Assembly: GCA_021397845.1 (NCBI GenBank)
Contig: CM038047.1
Location: 34,207,601-34,271,600 of the forward strand
DNA length: 64,000 nucleotides
DNA from: Areca catechu
Lineage: Eukaryota > Streptophyta > Magnoliopsida > Arecales > Arecaceae
Reading direction: 5' to 3'
How positions within the stretch are numbered: the stretch's first letter is position 1; every line of letters begins with the position of its first letter. Under the pieces are notes generated by a model. The model was not told the DNA's origin and did not search any database. It was given only the letters and a program-made list of their open reading frames with translations. This document shows positions 22,320-34,500 of this stretch, in pieces. Both the position numbers and the translations under genes were made by a program.

Positions 22320-25300
22320 TTACTTCTTTTATTATGTGGATTGTGGATAGTAGAACATCCGATTATATGATCTCATCTTCTACCATCTTAAATTTGCATG
22401 ATGTCATATCATTTGACAGACTTGTCAAATTGTCAAATGGCATAAGTCTTCCTATTTCTTATATTGGTGAAGTGAAATTACTTGGTGATATGACCATTCG
22501 TAATGTTCTTTGCGTATCGAATTCCATATGAAATTTGCTCTTAGTTACTAAATTATTTTTTGATTTATCCTGTATTGTTATTTTTTTAAATTTTTATTTA
22601 TTTTAAGATCTCATCTCGAAGAAGCTAATTGGAGTGGGTAGATAGAGGGACTGTATCTATCATTGCCATTTTTCATCAAATCCCAACTCTTCAGGCTATG
22701 ATAAAATTTCTGACTTGTTTTGGCATACATGCATGGGACATGCTTCTTTTAGTAATTTATTTAAAATTCAATGTCTATCTTTTAATTTTTTTTAAAATCA
22801 TGTTTATGATATTGCCACCGTGTAAAATAAACTTGAACTTTTTTTCTATTAGCAATGATGAAAGCTCTTGTTGTTTTGAATTAATTCATTATAATATATG
22901 GGGATAATATCTAACTCGATTTCTTAATGGCTCATATTAAGTGGTACTTGGATTTACTTAAACATAAATATGAAGCATCTACTTATCTCGTATCTTTTTG
23001 TCATATGGTTACTATACAGTTTGATTCCAAAATTAAATACATTTGTAATGGCAATGGGGTGAATTCACATCTATACCTATGAAATAATTTTACTTAGCTC
23101 AGGGTGTATAACATCAAATATCTTGTGTATATGCCCCTCAACAAAATGGAATAGTAGAATGTAAATATAGGTACTTATTGGAAGTGGCTCGAGCATTTAG
23201 ATTTCAAACCAATTTGCCAATAAAATTGTGGGACAAATGTGTACTTACGGCTGCAATCGTTTGCCAACTCTAGTTTTACTACAAAAAATATCATATGAAA
23301 TATTATTTAATTAACCACCCTCTTATGATTATCTTCGTATTTTTGGTTATTTATGTTATGCACATAACCATACAAGATTACGTGCTAAATTTGATTCTAG
23401 AGCCATTTGATGTATATTTCTTAGTTATCCATATGGACAAAAGAGGTATCGTATTTTTGATCTTGAAAATTATAGTATTTTTGTTTCACAAGATATAGTT
23501 TTTCATGAACATGTTTTTTATATTGCTCTCCTTTTATAGTAGAGTCCATGCATAATAGCCAAAGAATCAATTTAGTTATTTCATTGCCCATTTTTGATGA
23601 TCTACTATCGTACATACTGATTGCCAATCTTATATTTGAATCTCTATGGATACAAATAATTCATTAGAAATGCTTCCAATAGAACCTCTTCCTAAGTCAA
23701 TTAGATCCACTTGAACTCGACAAATACCAGCCCATCTAAAAGGTTATGCCTTTCAATTGCAACCTTCACGTGATCTCTCACGATTGCAGCTCTAATAATT
23801 TCTTCAGGTATCTTTTACCCTCTTTCAAATTTTATTTATTATAATAATTTTTTTTTTCAATATCTAGCTTTCTTGGCAGCTATCAGTTCTACTAATGAAC
23901 CAAAATATTTTTCATAAGCCACAAAACATCCAAAGTGGCATGAGGTTATGGTAACATAGCTTGTAGCATTAAAAAAGTTAGATATGGATTTTGATTGATT
24001 TATCATCTGGGAAGAGAGCTATTGATTCTAAATAGATGTATCGCATAAAGTACAAAATAAATAGATCGATTGATCGTTATAAGGCACGACTAGTTGCTAC
24101 GGATTATATCAAAGTTGAAGGTCTTGACTACTATAAGATATTTGTGCCCATGGATAAATTAGTCACTGGGCACTATTTCTTGGCAATAGCAGTTGTCCGT
24201 AAAAAGGAATTGTACCAACTGAACATCAATAATGCTTTCTTGTAAGGTGATTTGCATGAAAAGATTTTCATGCATATTTCTTAAGGTTTTACATACATTG
24301 ATAATATACGAGTTTATAAATTGAACAAGTCTTTGTATGGACTCAAACAAGTATCTCGTAATTGATTTAAAAAATTAATCTCCTCTATTATTCAATTCGA
24401 TTTAAAACAATCCAAGGCCGATTACTTCTTTTTTACTCATGCTCAAGGTGAAAGTATAATCGTCTTAATTTATATGGATAATATTATTCTTGCAGAAAAT
24501 GATCTCATCCATATCTCTTCTATCAAGACTTATCTGCACTCTCAGTTTTATATCAAAGATCTAGATCCGTTAAAATATTTTTTGAGAATTGAAGTTGCCA
24601 GATCATTGAATGGCATTGTGCTTAGTCAAAGAAAATATGCTTTTGATATTTTTTCCGAGACAGGCATGCTGGGAGCCAAGCCATGTACATTTCTAATGGA
24701 ATATCATTATTCTTTATCTAGCATCAGTAGTTCAAAGGTAGGCGCTTGGTTGGTAGACCGATCGACTTGGCAATTACTCATCTGGATTTATGTTATTCAA
24801 TCCATGTTTTTAGTCAATTCATGCATCATCTCTTCTAACCACACCTTAATATTGCCATGCAGGTTCTTTGTTATCTCAAGATGATACCAGGATAATGTAT
24901 ATTTCTTCCTGTATCCAGTGAATTATCCTTAGCTGCTTATTTTGACTCTAATTAAGTGAGTTGTTTCATTAACGTCGCTCCACCACTGGCTACTTTATCA
25001 TGCTTGGGCATTCTCTACTTTCTTGGAAAACTAAGAAACAAACTATAGTGTCATGTTTTTTTGTTAAAGCCGAATATAGAGTAATGTCTATGCTACTAGC
25101 GAGCTCTTTTGGCTTCAAGTACTTTTCAATTTGCATGTTTCTCTTACACATCCCATACAGCTTCATTGAGACAATAAAGCAGCTTTTTACATTGCTTCTA
25201 ATCTAGCTTTCCATGAAAGAACCAAGCATATTAAAATTGACAGTCATTTTATTCGTGAATGAATCCAATCCAATGAACTGATTGCTCACTATATTCCTAC
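22320..25300 (+). pseudogene. copia pol remnant (protease, integrase, RT, RNase H)
   Basis: Protease-like WIVDSRTSDYM at about 22337 shows Arg where the D-S/T-G motif needs Gly. Integrase blocks follow at about 22710-23300. RT appears at 24036-24245 (RYKARLVATDY, KIFVPMDKLV, QLNINNAFL) and continues to about 24700. Its catalytic box reads YMDN at about 24472-24483 instead of YVDD, removing one catalytic Asp. An RNase H block with SWKTKKQTIVS and KAEYRVMS lies at about 25020-25100. Numerous stops and shifts show long decay. Confidence 0.8.
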
Positions 25301-25408
25301 CAAATAATAACTAGTAGATATCTTTACAAAGGTACTTGAAAAGAACTAAGTTCATCGTCTCTTATCTAAGTTCGGCATTTTTGATATCCATGCTCAAACT
25401 TGAGGGAA

Positions 25409-25770
25409 TGTATTGATAGATAAATTAGGCAAGTAATCATAAATAAATCAGGTAGTCAACTAAATATCATATTAGGTATTTAGATTTAAAATTTGAATTT
25501 GAATTTAAATTGTATGCGTAAGAAAATAAGAAAAATATTTTAGCATTAATTGAAATTCAAATTAAAATATTAAATTTAAATCTAAGTAAGGAAAGAATTT
25601 GTATTATTTTAAATTTATATTTTATGGAATGATTATTTTTCTTCTATTTTGTATCATGACCGTTTTCTTTCTATTTTATATTAATTTTTTTTTTAAATTT
25701 TATAATATGTTCATTGTATATAAATTATTTGTAATGGATAAAAAAATATTAATTTTTTCAAATTTTATCA
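25409..25770 (+). repeat. 3' LTR of the Ty1/copia element
   Basis: About 362 bp from TGTATTGATAG to TTTTATCA. It matches the 5' LTR block for block, with clear divergence in the middle. Confidence 0.8.
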
Positions 25771-26311
25771 AAAATAGCTATATTTCAACTATTGTCTCTC
25801 GGCTGTCCTACGGTATCAACGAAGTGAATAGGAATGAATGAGACCGTTGTGGGCCACGTTAATCACTTGCTGGATAAATGCGGTCAAAACAAAGGGGGGA
25901 AAATAGAAAATATAATAACTATGTTTGCATCGCTAGTTAACCGGCAGGGGCGTTGTCTGAACTTACGAGAGCACCGAGTATCAAATTGTGACATTTTCGT
26001 TTTTGCACCGTGAGGCGCACTTGTGTGCGTATATTATAAATATTTTGCATCGTGGTGGTCCCTTTGTTAATCGTGATAGCACATCAATGACACCAAGAAA
26101 AAGTTATGGGCCAACCACCTATCTGGAACCATGTGACCGGAATGCATTTTTTAATATCAGCAATCTGTTTGTCATATGAATTATAAATGAATCGGTCAAA
26201 TTATCTTCTCGTGTGAAGCATATGATAAGTGGTGCAGTTGGTTGTGAAATTTTTTTCATAATTAATTGATGGGGATTCAAATTTTGATTCAGACATATTT
26301 CGACGAGAAAA
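25771..26311. other. intergenic, no gene recognised
   Basis: Short mixed-composition spacer between the copia element and a tandem repeat block. Nothing coding can be supported. Confidence 0.4.
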
Positions 26312-26875
26312 TTCGGAAATAAAATAAAATAAAAAAATAATCCAAAAATAAAATAAAATAAAATCAATAAAATAATCTTGGAGTCAACAGATATAATAAA
26401 TCCCGTTTATTCGGCTGATACGATACCAGTGGTAGTCTGGTTGATGTACTCACCCTCGGGTGGGGAACGGCTGCGAAAAAATTGAAAGTTCGGAAATAAA
26501 ATAAAAAATAAAAAAATAATCCAAAAATAAAATTTAAAAAAAATTAATAAAATAATATTGGAGTCAACAGATATAATAAATCCCGTTCATTCGACTGATA
26601 CGATACCAGTGGTGGTGAGGTTGATGTACTCACATTCGGATGGGGAACGGCTGTGAAAAAATTAATATGCGCCGTATATCGAACATTTCCTGGCTCGGGT
26701 GTACTCACATTCGGGTGGGGAACGGCTGCGGAAAAATGGGAACGGCTGTGGAAAAATTAATATGCGCCGTATATCGAACATTTCCTGGCTGGGGTGTACT
26801 CACATTCGGGTGGGGAACGGCTGCGGAAAAATTAATATGTGCCGTATATCGAATATTTCCTGGCTAGGGTGGGGG
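26312..26875. repeat. two-level tandem repeat (177-bp units, then ~75-100-bp units)
   Basis: Two long units start at about 26312 and 26489 (period 177). Each has an AATAAAATAAA-rich half and then a GC-richer half with GGAGTCAACAGATATAATAA and GATACGATACCAGTGGT. The end of unit 2 (ACTCACATTCGG-TGGGGAACGGCTG plus GCCGTATATCGAAC) is then itself repeated about three times, at roughly 26627, 26702 and 26798. One copy has an extra partial insertion of GGGAACGGCTG. Open frames here on both strands are repeat artefacts. Confidence 0.85.
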
Positions 26876-26934
26876 ACGGTCTAGGGATGGCCACGTCCGG
26901 GGTCTAACTTCTCTTCCCCTCTTTTTCGTTCAAT

Positions 26935-26935
<1 letters not shown>

Positions 26936-26978
<43 letters not shown>
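26936..26978. repeat. poly(A) tract
   Basis: An uninterrupted run of about 42 A. It follows the tandem repeats and a short GC-richer stretch and could be the tail of a retroposed sequence, but no source is visible. Confidence 0.9.
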
Positions 26979-26979
<1 letters not shown>

Positions 26980-27187
26980 AAAGAGTACATAATGAATACA
27001 TTGACTTAAAATTCCCTGGCATGATTTCGTCACTTTCATCCTTTGTTCCACTTTTTTCCATCGTTCTTTATATACTAAGCGTTTCGTTGTTAAAAGAGGA
27101 TAAGCACAGTATTTGACATACACACCTACATGTATACATATACGTACATACATATGCATGTATATATATACATGCAAAAACACACAC

Positions 27188-27296
<109 letters not shown>

Positions 27297-27299
27297 GGA

Positions 27300-28735
27300 G
27301 AGGTTGGGGAGGGGGTGAAGGAAAGAGGCTGGACTAATTCCACCTCTCCTTACTCTTGCTTTAAAGCACAGGTGGAAATTAGAAGTATTTTAAAATTAAG
27401 GATAAAAAGTAAAGAATCCTGCACATTTATATCTAGTTATAAATAATTTTCCACGCCTCTAATTTCATCCATCTCAATATTATATTTTACAAACTATTAC
27501 AATTTTCTTTTTGACTACCTAGATTTGACCTCGCCGGTGGTGCATATGTGATAGTTTTTTTAATAATTTGATCAGATATATGAAATTAAGAACCACATTG
27601 AATACCAACATGGATTTAAATCTAAGCAATGGAGGAGAAAACTAATAATTGTACATAAACTTGAAGAGAGTCCGCAATGTTAATTTTTGACGCTGAAAAA
27701 AGGAGATGGAAATAGAAAGCAAGCATAATACAAAGACAACGAGGAAAGGAGCAGATAATGGTGTGTGGGGGATGGAAGCATATGGTGGGTGGGGGATGGA
27801 AGCGTAGGAGCGGGCCTACGTCGACGAACGTTCGTTGGAGGCGCTCCAGGGGACGAGTCCGGCCTCTTCCATCCCATTGATGTGAAGACCCTCGTCCATG
27901 CCCAGTACCATTGTTGCCTCCTCCTTCGATCCTCTGTCGCCTCGTCTGCCATGCATCCTCCTCCTTCGATCCTCTGTCGCCTCGTCTGCCATCCAAGGAT
28001 GCAGAAGGGCCTCATCCAGTATCTCTACATCGTCATCGACCTCTTTCAAGTATGGACTCTATTCTTCTCTGCATCTAATTTCGTTCGATGATGTTAATAT
28101 TATTTGATTTTGTATATTTTGTGGATCAAATAGATAAAGAAGATTAAAAGACTTGAAAAGATGCGATTTTTATGATTTATTTTAATGTAAACAGATATTT
28201 TTTAAATTTGACCGTGGATCAAGGAAAACTAGCATAAAGATGGTTGATGCAAGGATGAGAATATTTAAACTTCGAAGAAAGCTCGTGCTATCAGTAATGT
28301 GTTTTCTTGGTCATCTTTGTATGATTGCTGTTCGGTTCTTGCTGCTTATGCTATTGGTGTAGTTGTTTAAGCAAAATAAGAGGTTTGCTAATATTATCGA
28401 AGGTTCTTAATTGCACCACATTTCATATACATGCCTAATATCCCACTATTCATATAAATCTGAATCAAAACCAAGATTCAGTATGAGAGCGAATTTGTTT
28501 CTTTTGTTCAAAGGCAACTAAGCTGCTGCAAGAGATGTAAAATGGTTTGATATCTTACCGATTCTTATTATTGAAATAAATAGATTTAAAACCTTATAAT
28601 TGCCATTATTTGTTACATATCTAGATATTAAAGCAATACAAGAAGACAGATTGAATCAATCCACTCCACCAAATAATTTTTGCTTCCTTCAAGCTACCCC
28701 CTTCTTTGAGTAGACAACAATCAATGCAATTAATA
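27300..28735. other. intergenic, with a 40-bp tandem duplication
   Basis: No gene is supported. At 27921-27952 and 27961-27992 the sequence CTCCTTCGATCCTCTGTCGC and the bases after it recur with a 40-bp period. The neighbourhood (27760-28050) is GC-rich and open on both strands, but the peptides are low complexity (Arg/Glu-rich) and look like artefacts. A related sequence recurs near 29860. Confidence 0.5.
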
Positions 28736-28737
28736 CA

Positions 28738-29585
28738 AAGCTATCCATAAATAGGCCCAATTCTAGGAAGAAAACCATGGAATTGTTCATGCAAGGAAGA
28801 GCCTTTGGAAATCCCTGAGCATACTTTAAGGATGTTTGCCAATGCGAACCATTCAAGAACTATCCCATGCTTTGATAAGTTGATGAAAAGGATAACTGAT
28901 TCTTCCTTCAAACCATTTTGTGTACAACTGGATATGATCGAATTTAATAGAACTAAATCCAACTCTTCCAACTCATCAAACATTTGCTTAGAAAAATTCA
29001 TGGAACCAATATTTGCCTACATGTTTATAAGATTATTCAATACAAAGGCATTCAGAAAAAACCCTTCCTTTATAGCCACTCCTTGGATCTATTGCCCAAC
29101 TTCAAAACACTTCGCACCTGTAAATGCACCAAGTACCATTCCAAATGTCGCATTCCTTGGTCAACATTCAACCTCTCCATCTTTACAAAGCAAGCTAGAA
29201 TAGAGTCATTCTCACTAGCTTTGATGTGTTCAACATTAGTTTAATCGAACTTATCACATCGAAACTATCATCAAAAAGGTATGGTTTGATCCCAGTAGTC
29301 CAATCCTGCTCCACATCCAAACTCATTTCTTTACCCATTACAATGCAACAGGCACTGGCTTCATCAAGATAGAGGGCTTCACTCCTGTACAACTCTAAGA
29401 ACATAAAAAATACGTTTTGATCAAACCAATTTTGAGCATACCCTTTTATCATCATGCTCTACGGCACAACATCTCTTTTAGGCATTCCATCGAATAGATC
29501 ACTTGCATATGCTTAAAAAATCTAGGTTTGAATTACACATCGAGCAAGAGTACTAGAAACTATCACATTTGAGACAAGCTTAATC
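28738..29585 (-). pseudogene. pentatricopeptide repeat (PPR) protein pseudogene
   Basis: Minus-strand reading gives consecutive PPR units: near 29500-29400 DLFDGMPKRDVV and MMIKGYAQNWFDQN; near 29130-29010 ATFGMVLGAFTGAKCFEVGQ and NAFVLNNLINM; near 29000-28741 KQMFDELEELDLV, LLNSIISSCTQNGLKEES and FALANILKVCSG. This is the P-L-S style of plant organelle RNA-binding PPR proteins. In-frame TAG stops lie at 29089-29091 and 29017-29019, and a frame change lies between about 29100 and 29195. No start or C-terminal E/DYW domain is present, so this is a broken fragment of about 280 codons. It may have been a retrocopy or a duplicated piece; no parent is in the window. Confidence 0.8.
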
Positions 29586-31440
29586 TTAATGGAACAGAAA
29601 TGGAATAGCCCGAGAAATAGAAAGGAGGTCGGATAAGCTGGAATAGAGTTTTAAGGATAGACGGGAAGGTGAGATGGGTCGGGGACATGGCGGAGCAGAG
29701 CATGAGGTGGAAGAGGAGGAGGGCATAAGTGGCGCGGCCGTGGAGGGCTTAGGTAGAGAGGGAGTTTCAGTTGACAGAGTAGCGACGACATGTCTGGTCC
29801 TGGTCGAACAGGCGGTGAGTGTAGGTGAGCGAGCCCCCTCCTTTGATCCTCCGCAGCTTTCTCCTTCGATCCTGTATCGCCTCCTCTGCTCTCTAGGTTG
29901 CAACCACGTTGGATGCTAACGTGGCATTAACTTTACATATTGGACCAAACCATCCAATAACTTGCCATGTATGCATTATCGATGAGATCGGATCCAAATT
30001 AGAAGGTCGGAAGGAAAGGTTGCAATATTTTTTAAAATATATATTTAAGATAGATGAAATTAGAGATGCAGAAGATTATTTGCAACTAGATATAAAATAT
30101 AAGGATTTTTTTTTTTTATTCTAAAAATAAATATTAAAAAAAACCAATTTTAAAAATACTAAACATATAATTCATTATCCCAGTGAACATACTTTTGCTC
30201 TAGCTTCTGCCGTCTTAAGAATCTATAATTCGTATGTATCATGTGATACCTCACCTTTCTCGGCTTGGTATCTTCTCCTTTCAAATACCTCACTCATGTC
30301 TCCAACTCCTCTGCTCCTATTTGGCGAAATCATATCCGATATGACGTGCACCAAGCTAACCATTAGTGTTTGATGAATGGAGCCTTCAGGAGATGATGCT
30401 TGTGATTGGTTTGGTGTACCGTAATATAGTAAAATATGGTTCCTTGCCACCATGTCACCATCTCCCATCCTCGCCGCAATGATAATATGTTGTAAAGGCC
30501 GCTATTATATTTAAGGAGTTATTATTATGTTCCTTTAATTTATTTTATTAGAGAATGGGATACATCTTAATCATTTGATGGAATGAGGTCGGTAAGGAGG
30601 GGTAGCTTTCCACTTCTTTTTTTGTTTTTTTTTGGCTTATGAAGGGGGTGGGTGCAAAGGATGTCCAGAAGGAGGGGAGAGGGGATACCGAGGGAGGAAA
30701 CAGGTAGCGCCATAGCATGCGAAGGAGGGTGATTTTTTTTTTTTTTTTTCTTTATTTTTTTTTTATGCAAGGAGAGGGGAGGTGTAAAGGATGGCGTCAC
30801 CATGCATGGATGGGGAAGGGGATACAAAGGGAGGAGGTCGCGGTGCAGAGAAAAGAGATCGTGCAGGGGTATTAGCATGATGGAGAAAAGAGATCATGAG
30901 AGGTGGTGCAAAGAAAGAAGATCACATAAAAGCATTCTCGTAGCGACATCAGGATGGAGGAAGGAGGTCATGAAAAGTGATCAAGAAAAAGAAAGTTGCT
31001 TGGAAGGCAGCCTTGTGATGGCGGTAGGATAGAAAAAGAAAATCACCAGATGGTGATGCAAAGAAAGTATCAAATAGTGATGGTGAGACCAGAAAGGCAC
31101 GGTACATTAAAAAAAAAAAAAAAAATTAAATTGGGATAGCAAGGAAGAAATATTTTTAATAAATAATAATTATATATAAAATTTTAAATAATTAAGTGTA
31201 TCATGATCGGTTGTCGGGAGTTATCCATGAATAAATTTTAATAATTTATATTAAATAAGATCGTCAGTATTTTTTATAGTGTAAAAGGTAATTTTATTAT
31301 TCGGAGTACTGCAGTAAATGACTTTTATTTATCATACATGTACGGTGACGGCCATACGGGGATGGCCGAACGGGCCCGGTCTGTCGCTGCACTCCCCCAA
31401 CCCTTGTACAAATCACGTGCACGACTAATGCAAGGTTCTC
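29586..31440. other. intergenic, low complexity in part
   Basis: Open frames here are short and unmatched. At 29840-29900 a CTCCTTCGATCCTG-rich segment resembles the duplicated block at 27921-27992. At 30780-31080 a purine-rich region carries imperfect repeats built on AAAGAGATC and GGAGGTCG. A T-run (30733-30748) and an A-run (31108-31126) are also present. Confidence 0.45.
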
Positions 31441-31599
31441 GTCGTCCCAATAAATAAATAAATATTTTTCCCTGTTTTTATTTTTATTTTTTTCGCAAGA
31501 CGGCATGAAGTCGTAAACCCTAGGGTTTATTCCTTACTTCCCGGAAACTCGTCGACTGCTGCTCTATTTTCCACCCCTCCTCATTCCCACCAAATCCCG
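31441..31599 (+). promoter_or_regulatory. proximal promoter of NOP2 with palindromic double telo-box
   Basis: AAACCCTAGGGTTT at 31515-31528 is two overlapping telo-boxes (AAACCCTA) in opposite orientations, ending 71 bp before the ATG. A CCAAT at 31447-31451 runs into an AATAAATAAATAAATA stretch that could serve as the TATA region. Telo-boxes are a known mark of plant ribosome-biogenesis and translation genes, where they work with TCP-bound sites. That fits the gene downstream. Exact start of transcription is not visible. Confidence 0.7.
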
Positions 31600-34500
31600 A
31601 TGGCTGCTCGGAAGCACCACGAAGCCGCGAAACCCCTGAAGCCTAATTCAAAGAAGAACCAAAAGACGCCGCAGGAGAAGGACGAGGAGGAGAGGGATTT
31701 CCTCTCTTCCAAACCTTCCCAAGAGCTCGAATCCCTGTACGGCGATTCCCGCCCCGAGGACGAGGAGGAAGAAAATGACAGCCAAGCGTCTGAAGACGAG
31801 CAATCCCCATCGGACCTCTCCTCCGATGGGGACCCCTTCACTGATGACTTCTTAGGAGGCAGCGACAGTGGTTTCATCTCTATCTCTCTATCTCTTCTTC
31901 ATGTCTTCTCTTTGAGGTTTTGGTTTCGGAGGTGGGATATGTGTTTATTTTTGGTTGGGTTATTACAGAGGAAGGAGAGGAGTCGGGGTCGGAGTCGAAC
32001 GAGTCTGATTTAGAGGCGAAGTCGAGAGCGATTGATGAGGCAAGGGCGAGGGCGGAGGCGGAGGCAGAAGAGGAATTGAGGCTCAATATCAAGGAAGAGT
32101 CGGATGAGTTCAGATTGCCAACAAAAGAGGTTATCTTTTGTAAATTTGCCACCTCTTTTGCTTTTGCTCATTTTCAGCATAATTTTGGATTTATTAGCTC
32201 ATGTTCCTTGAAATTTTATATTCCAGGAGCTCGAAGAAGAAGCTCGGCAACCACCAAATCTTCCAAATCTTCAGCGGAGGATACAAGAGAGTGCGTAGGA
32301 TTGATCTCCAATGCTCTGTGCCTTTTAAAAAAATTTCTTCTCATGATCATGTAATATTTTTTGGTATTTTGGTTGATCAAATTCTTTTGGGATTCTTGTC
32401 TGTCCAGTTGTTCGTGTTCTCACGAATTTCAAGACTCTGAGGCAGGCGGGTGCCTCTCGGAAAAATTACATACATCAGCTCAAGACGGACATAATGTCTT
32501 ATTATGGCTACAATGAGTTTCTTACTGATGCTTTTATTGAGGTATGAAGCTCTTCCATTTGTCTTTGTTTGTTTATATAATTCAGGATTTCCCCCCTTTT
32601 CCATGTTTTACACTTTGTTATTTCTTTACGTCTAGATGTTCCCGGCTGTTGAGCTCATTGAACTATTGGAGTCTTTTGAAAAGAATCGCCCTGAATGCTT
32701 GCGCACAAACACTTTAAAGGTACTTGTTATATTTTTCTTTCATTTAATGTTACATGATCATCAATGCGCCATCATCCCGATCTATATTGCCTTTAAATAG
32801 CTAACCTTCACCTAGCGATTTCAAAGTAAATTTTAACGCTGACTTTTAGTTTTGTGGAAATTGCTTATTTAGCTGTATGCACTTAATCACTCCATATTTT
32901 TTTCTGGTGTAGACTCGTAGGCGGGATCTTGCTGGTGTTCTAATAAATAGAGGGGTCAATCTAGATCCAATAGGAAAGTGGTCAAAGGTACAGATGTTTG
33001 TCTTCTTGTTTAATTCGGACATATGAATCAGTTACTTAGAGTTTAAAGAGCTATTCATGACTTAAAATGACAGGTTGGTCTCGTGGTATATGAGTCACAA
33101 GTGCCTACTGGTGCAACTCCTGAATATTTGGCTGGGCATTACATGGTATCTAATGTTTCAACTCTCTAATGATCTTATTGTGTTCATCCATTGACATTTC
33201 TGGATTTTTTAAAGAGAGATGATTAATATTTTAAGACTAACATTTGTGCAGAAACAAGCTGCAAATTCTTTTTTACCTGTTATGGCGCTTGCTCCTCAAG
33301 AAAAGGAACGAATTGTTGACATGGCGTAAGACATTCTAGTCATATGCTTGAAGAAAGTTGTTCATTCTTATATCAAAGAACTTCATTCAGTTAACTGCTA
33401 TTCATTGCAGTCTACAACTCTAATTACAGAATAACAAAAAACATCGCCACTTTAGCCTTTAGGTCTTATATTGATTGACAAAATAAACTAGGAAGATCAG
33501 TCAGCCAGTTAGGTGAATTATACTTCAGGGTGTTGTCAAGGTTCAAATTGCTTTGTTATAAAAATAACAATTTTTTGCATGTTTGTGACCATAAGAGAAA
33601 GTATGTCAGGATGGACAAGGTTACACAGGTACATCATTTCCCTATCTCGATGCCAAACTCAATCTAACCTTGAATGGGTGTGGTGGATTTAAATCTAGTT
33701 GGACCCAACATGAACTGCTATCACTGCAGGTCTTGAAGTTAAACTGCAAATCTATTGTGAGCCAGCATTGTTTGTAGGTGGTGAGGCCAAAACTAAATTA
33801 TGGTCCCAAAATATAATCATATACATCTGGGCTGCCCTTATATCTTCCTGATCCATTTCAGTTATATTATTGTTTGGTAGAAAGGATGGAACTTGTTATG
33901 AGATGTAACCTGGAAAAACAAGGATTTTGAATCAAATTCTGGTGGAAGTAGGTGTTGTGTCAATTTAGCAGGAGCGGCATCCATGTAACAGAAAGATAGT
34001 TTATCAAAACTCTTACAGGCTACACTTTGTTTAATTAGGTCAATGGTATGGGGGTCTTTCTCTGAAGTTTATTGCTTCCAGGCTTCAAGCTCTAATGCAC
34101 CCTTATTGACGCAGAATAATCTTAAAAATTTGTATGATAAATAAAAGGTGTTTGCAAGTAATAAAATGGTGAGGTACTTCTGACTGAAAGCTCCTATAAC
34201 CTGTGGAGTTGTCAGCTGTAGCTTCTCAAACTAGTCAGCTGCTATGAAGCAAAGAAACTGACCCCTGAAACATTGATTTAAAAAAGGAATAAGAACCTTG
34301 GAGACACACCGTATTTGGTGATATTTTGAAAGGTTTGTGCTTGCGATAGTTTCTGTCATTACAGCTTTGGTTACTCTTATCGCTCTTGGTAGGCATCTTC
34401 AAGAGCCCTGAAGTTGTCTTCATCATGTGGTTGTTACAGTGAGAATGGCTTGATAATGGGATGCTGTTTAAGTATTTATAAATCTAGGGTTTGATAGTGC

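Larger units (their letters stand above)
20805..25770 (+). mobile_element. decayed Ty1/copia retrotransposon, both LTRs present
   Basis: LTRs at 20805-21157 and 25409-25770 flank a copia-ordered interior: gag, protease, integrase, RT, RNase H. The PBS TGGTATCGGAGC (21158-21169) abuts the 5' LTR, and a purine stretch TTGAGGGAA (about 25400-25408) precedes the 3' LTR. Short LTRs and the CxxC-type gag followed by GYPPTWR recall the Ale/Retrofit group, but I am not certain. Flanking A runs make the target duplication ambiguous. The 5' LTR terminus has lost its TG. Confidence 0.85.

Noticed and set aside
26640..26884. Repetitive open frames on the + strand
   Set aside because: The peptide repeats follow the tandem DNA repeats exactly, in two frames at once.
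31581..32152. Ser-rich minus-strand frames over NOP2 exons 1-2
   Set aside because: They mirror the acidic GAG/GAA codons of the NOP2 N-terminus and have no independent support.
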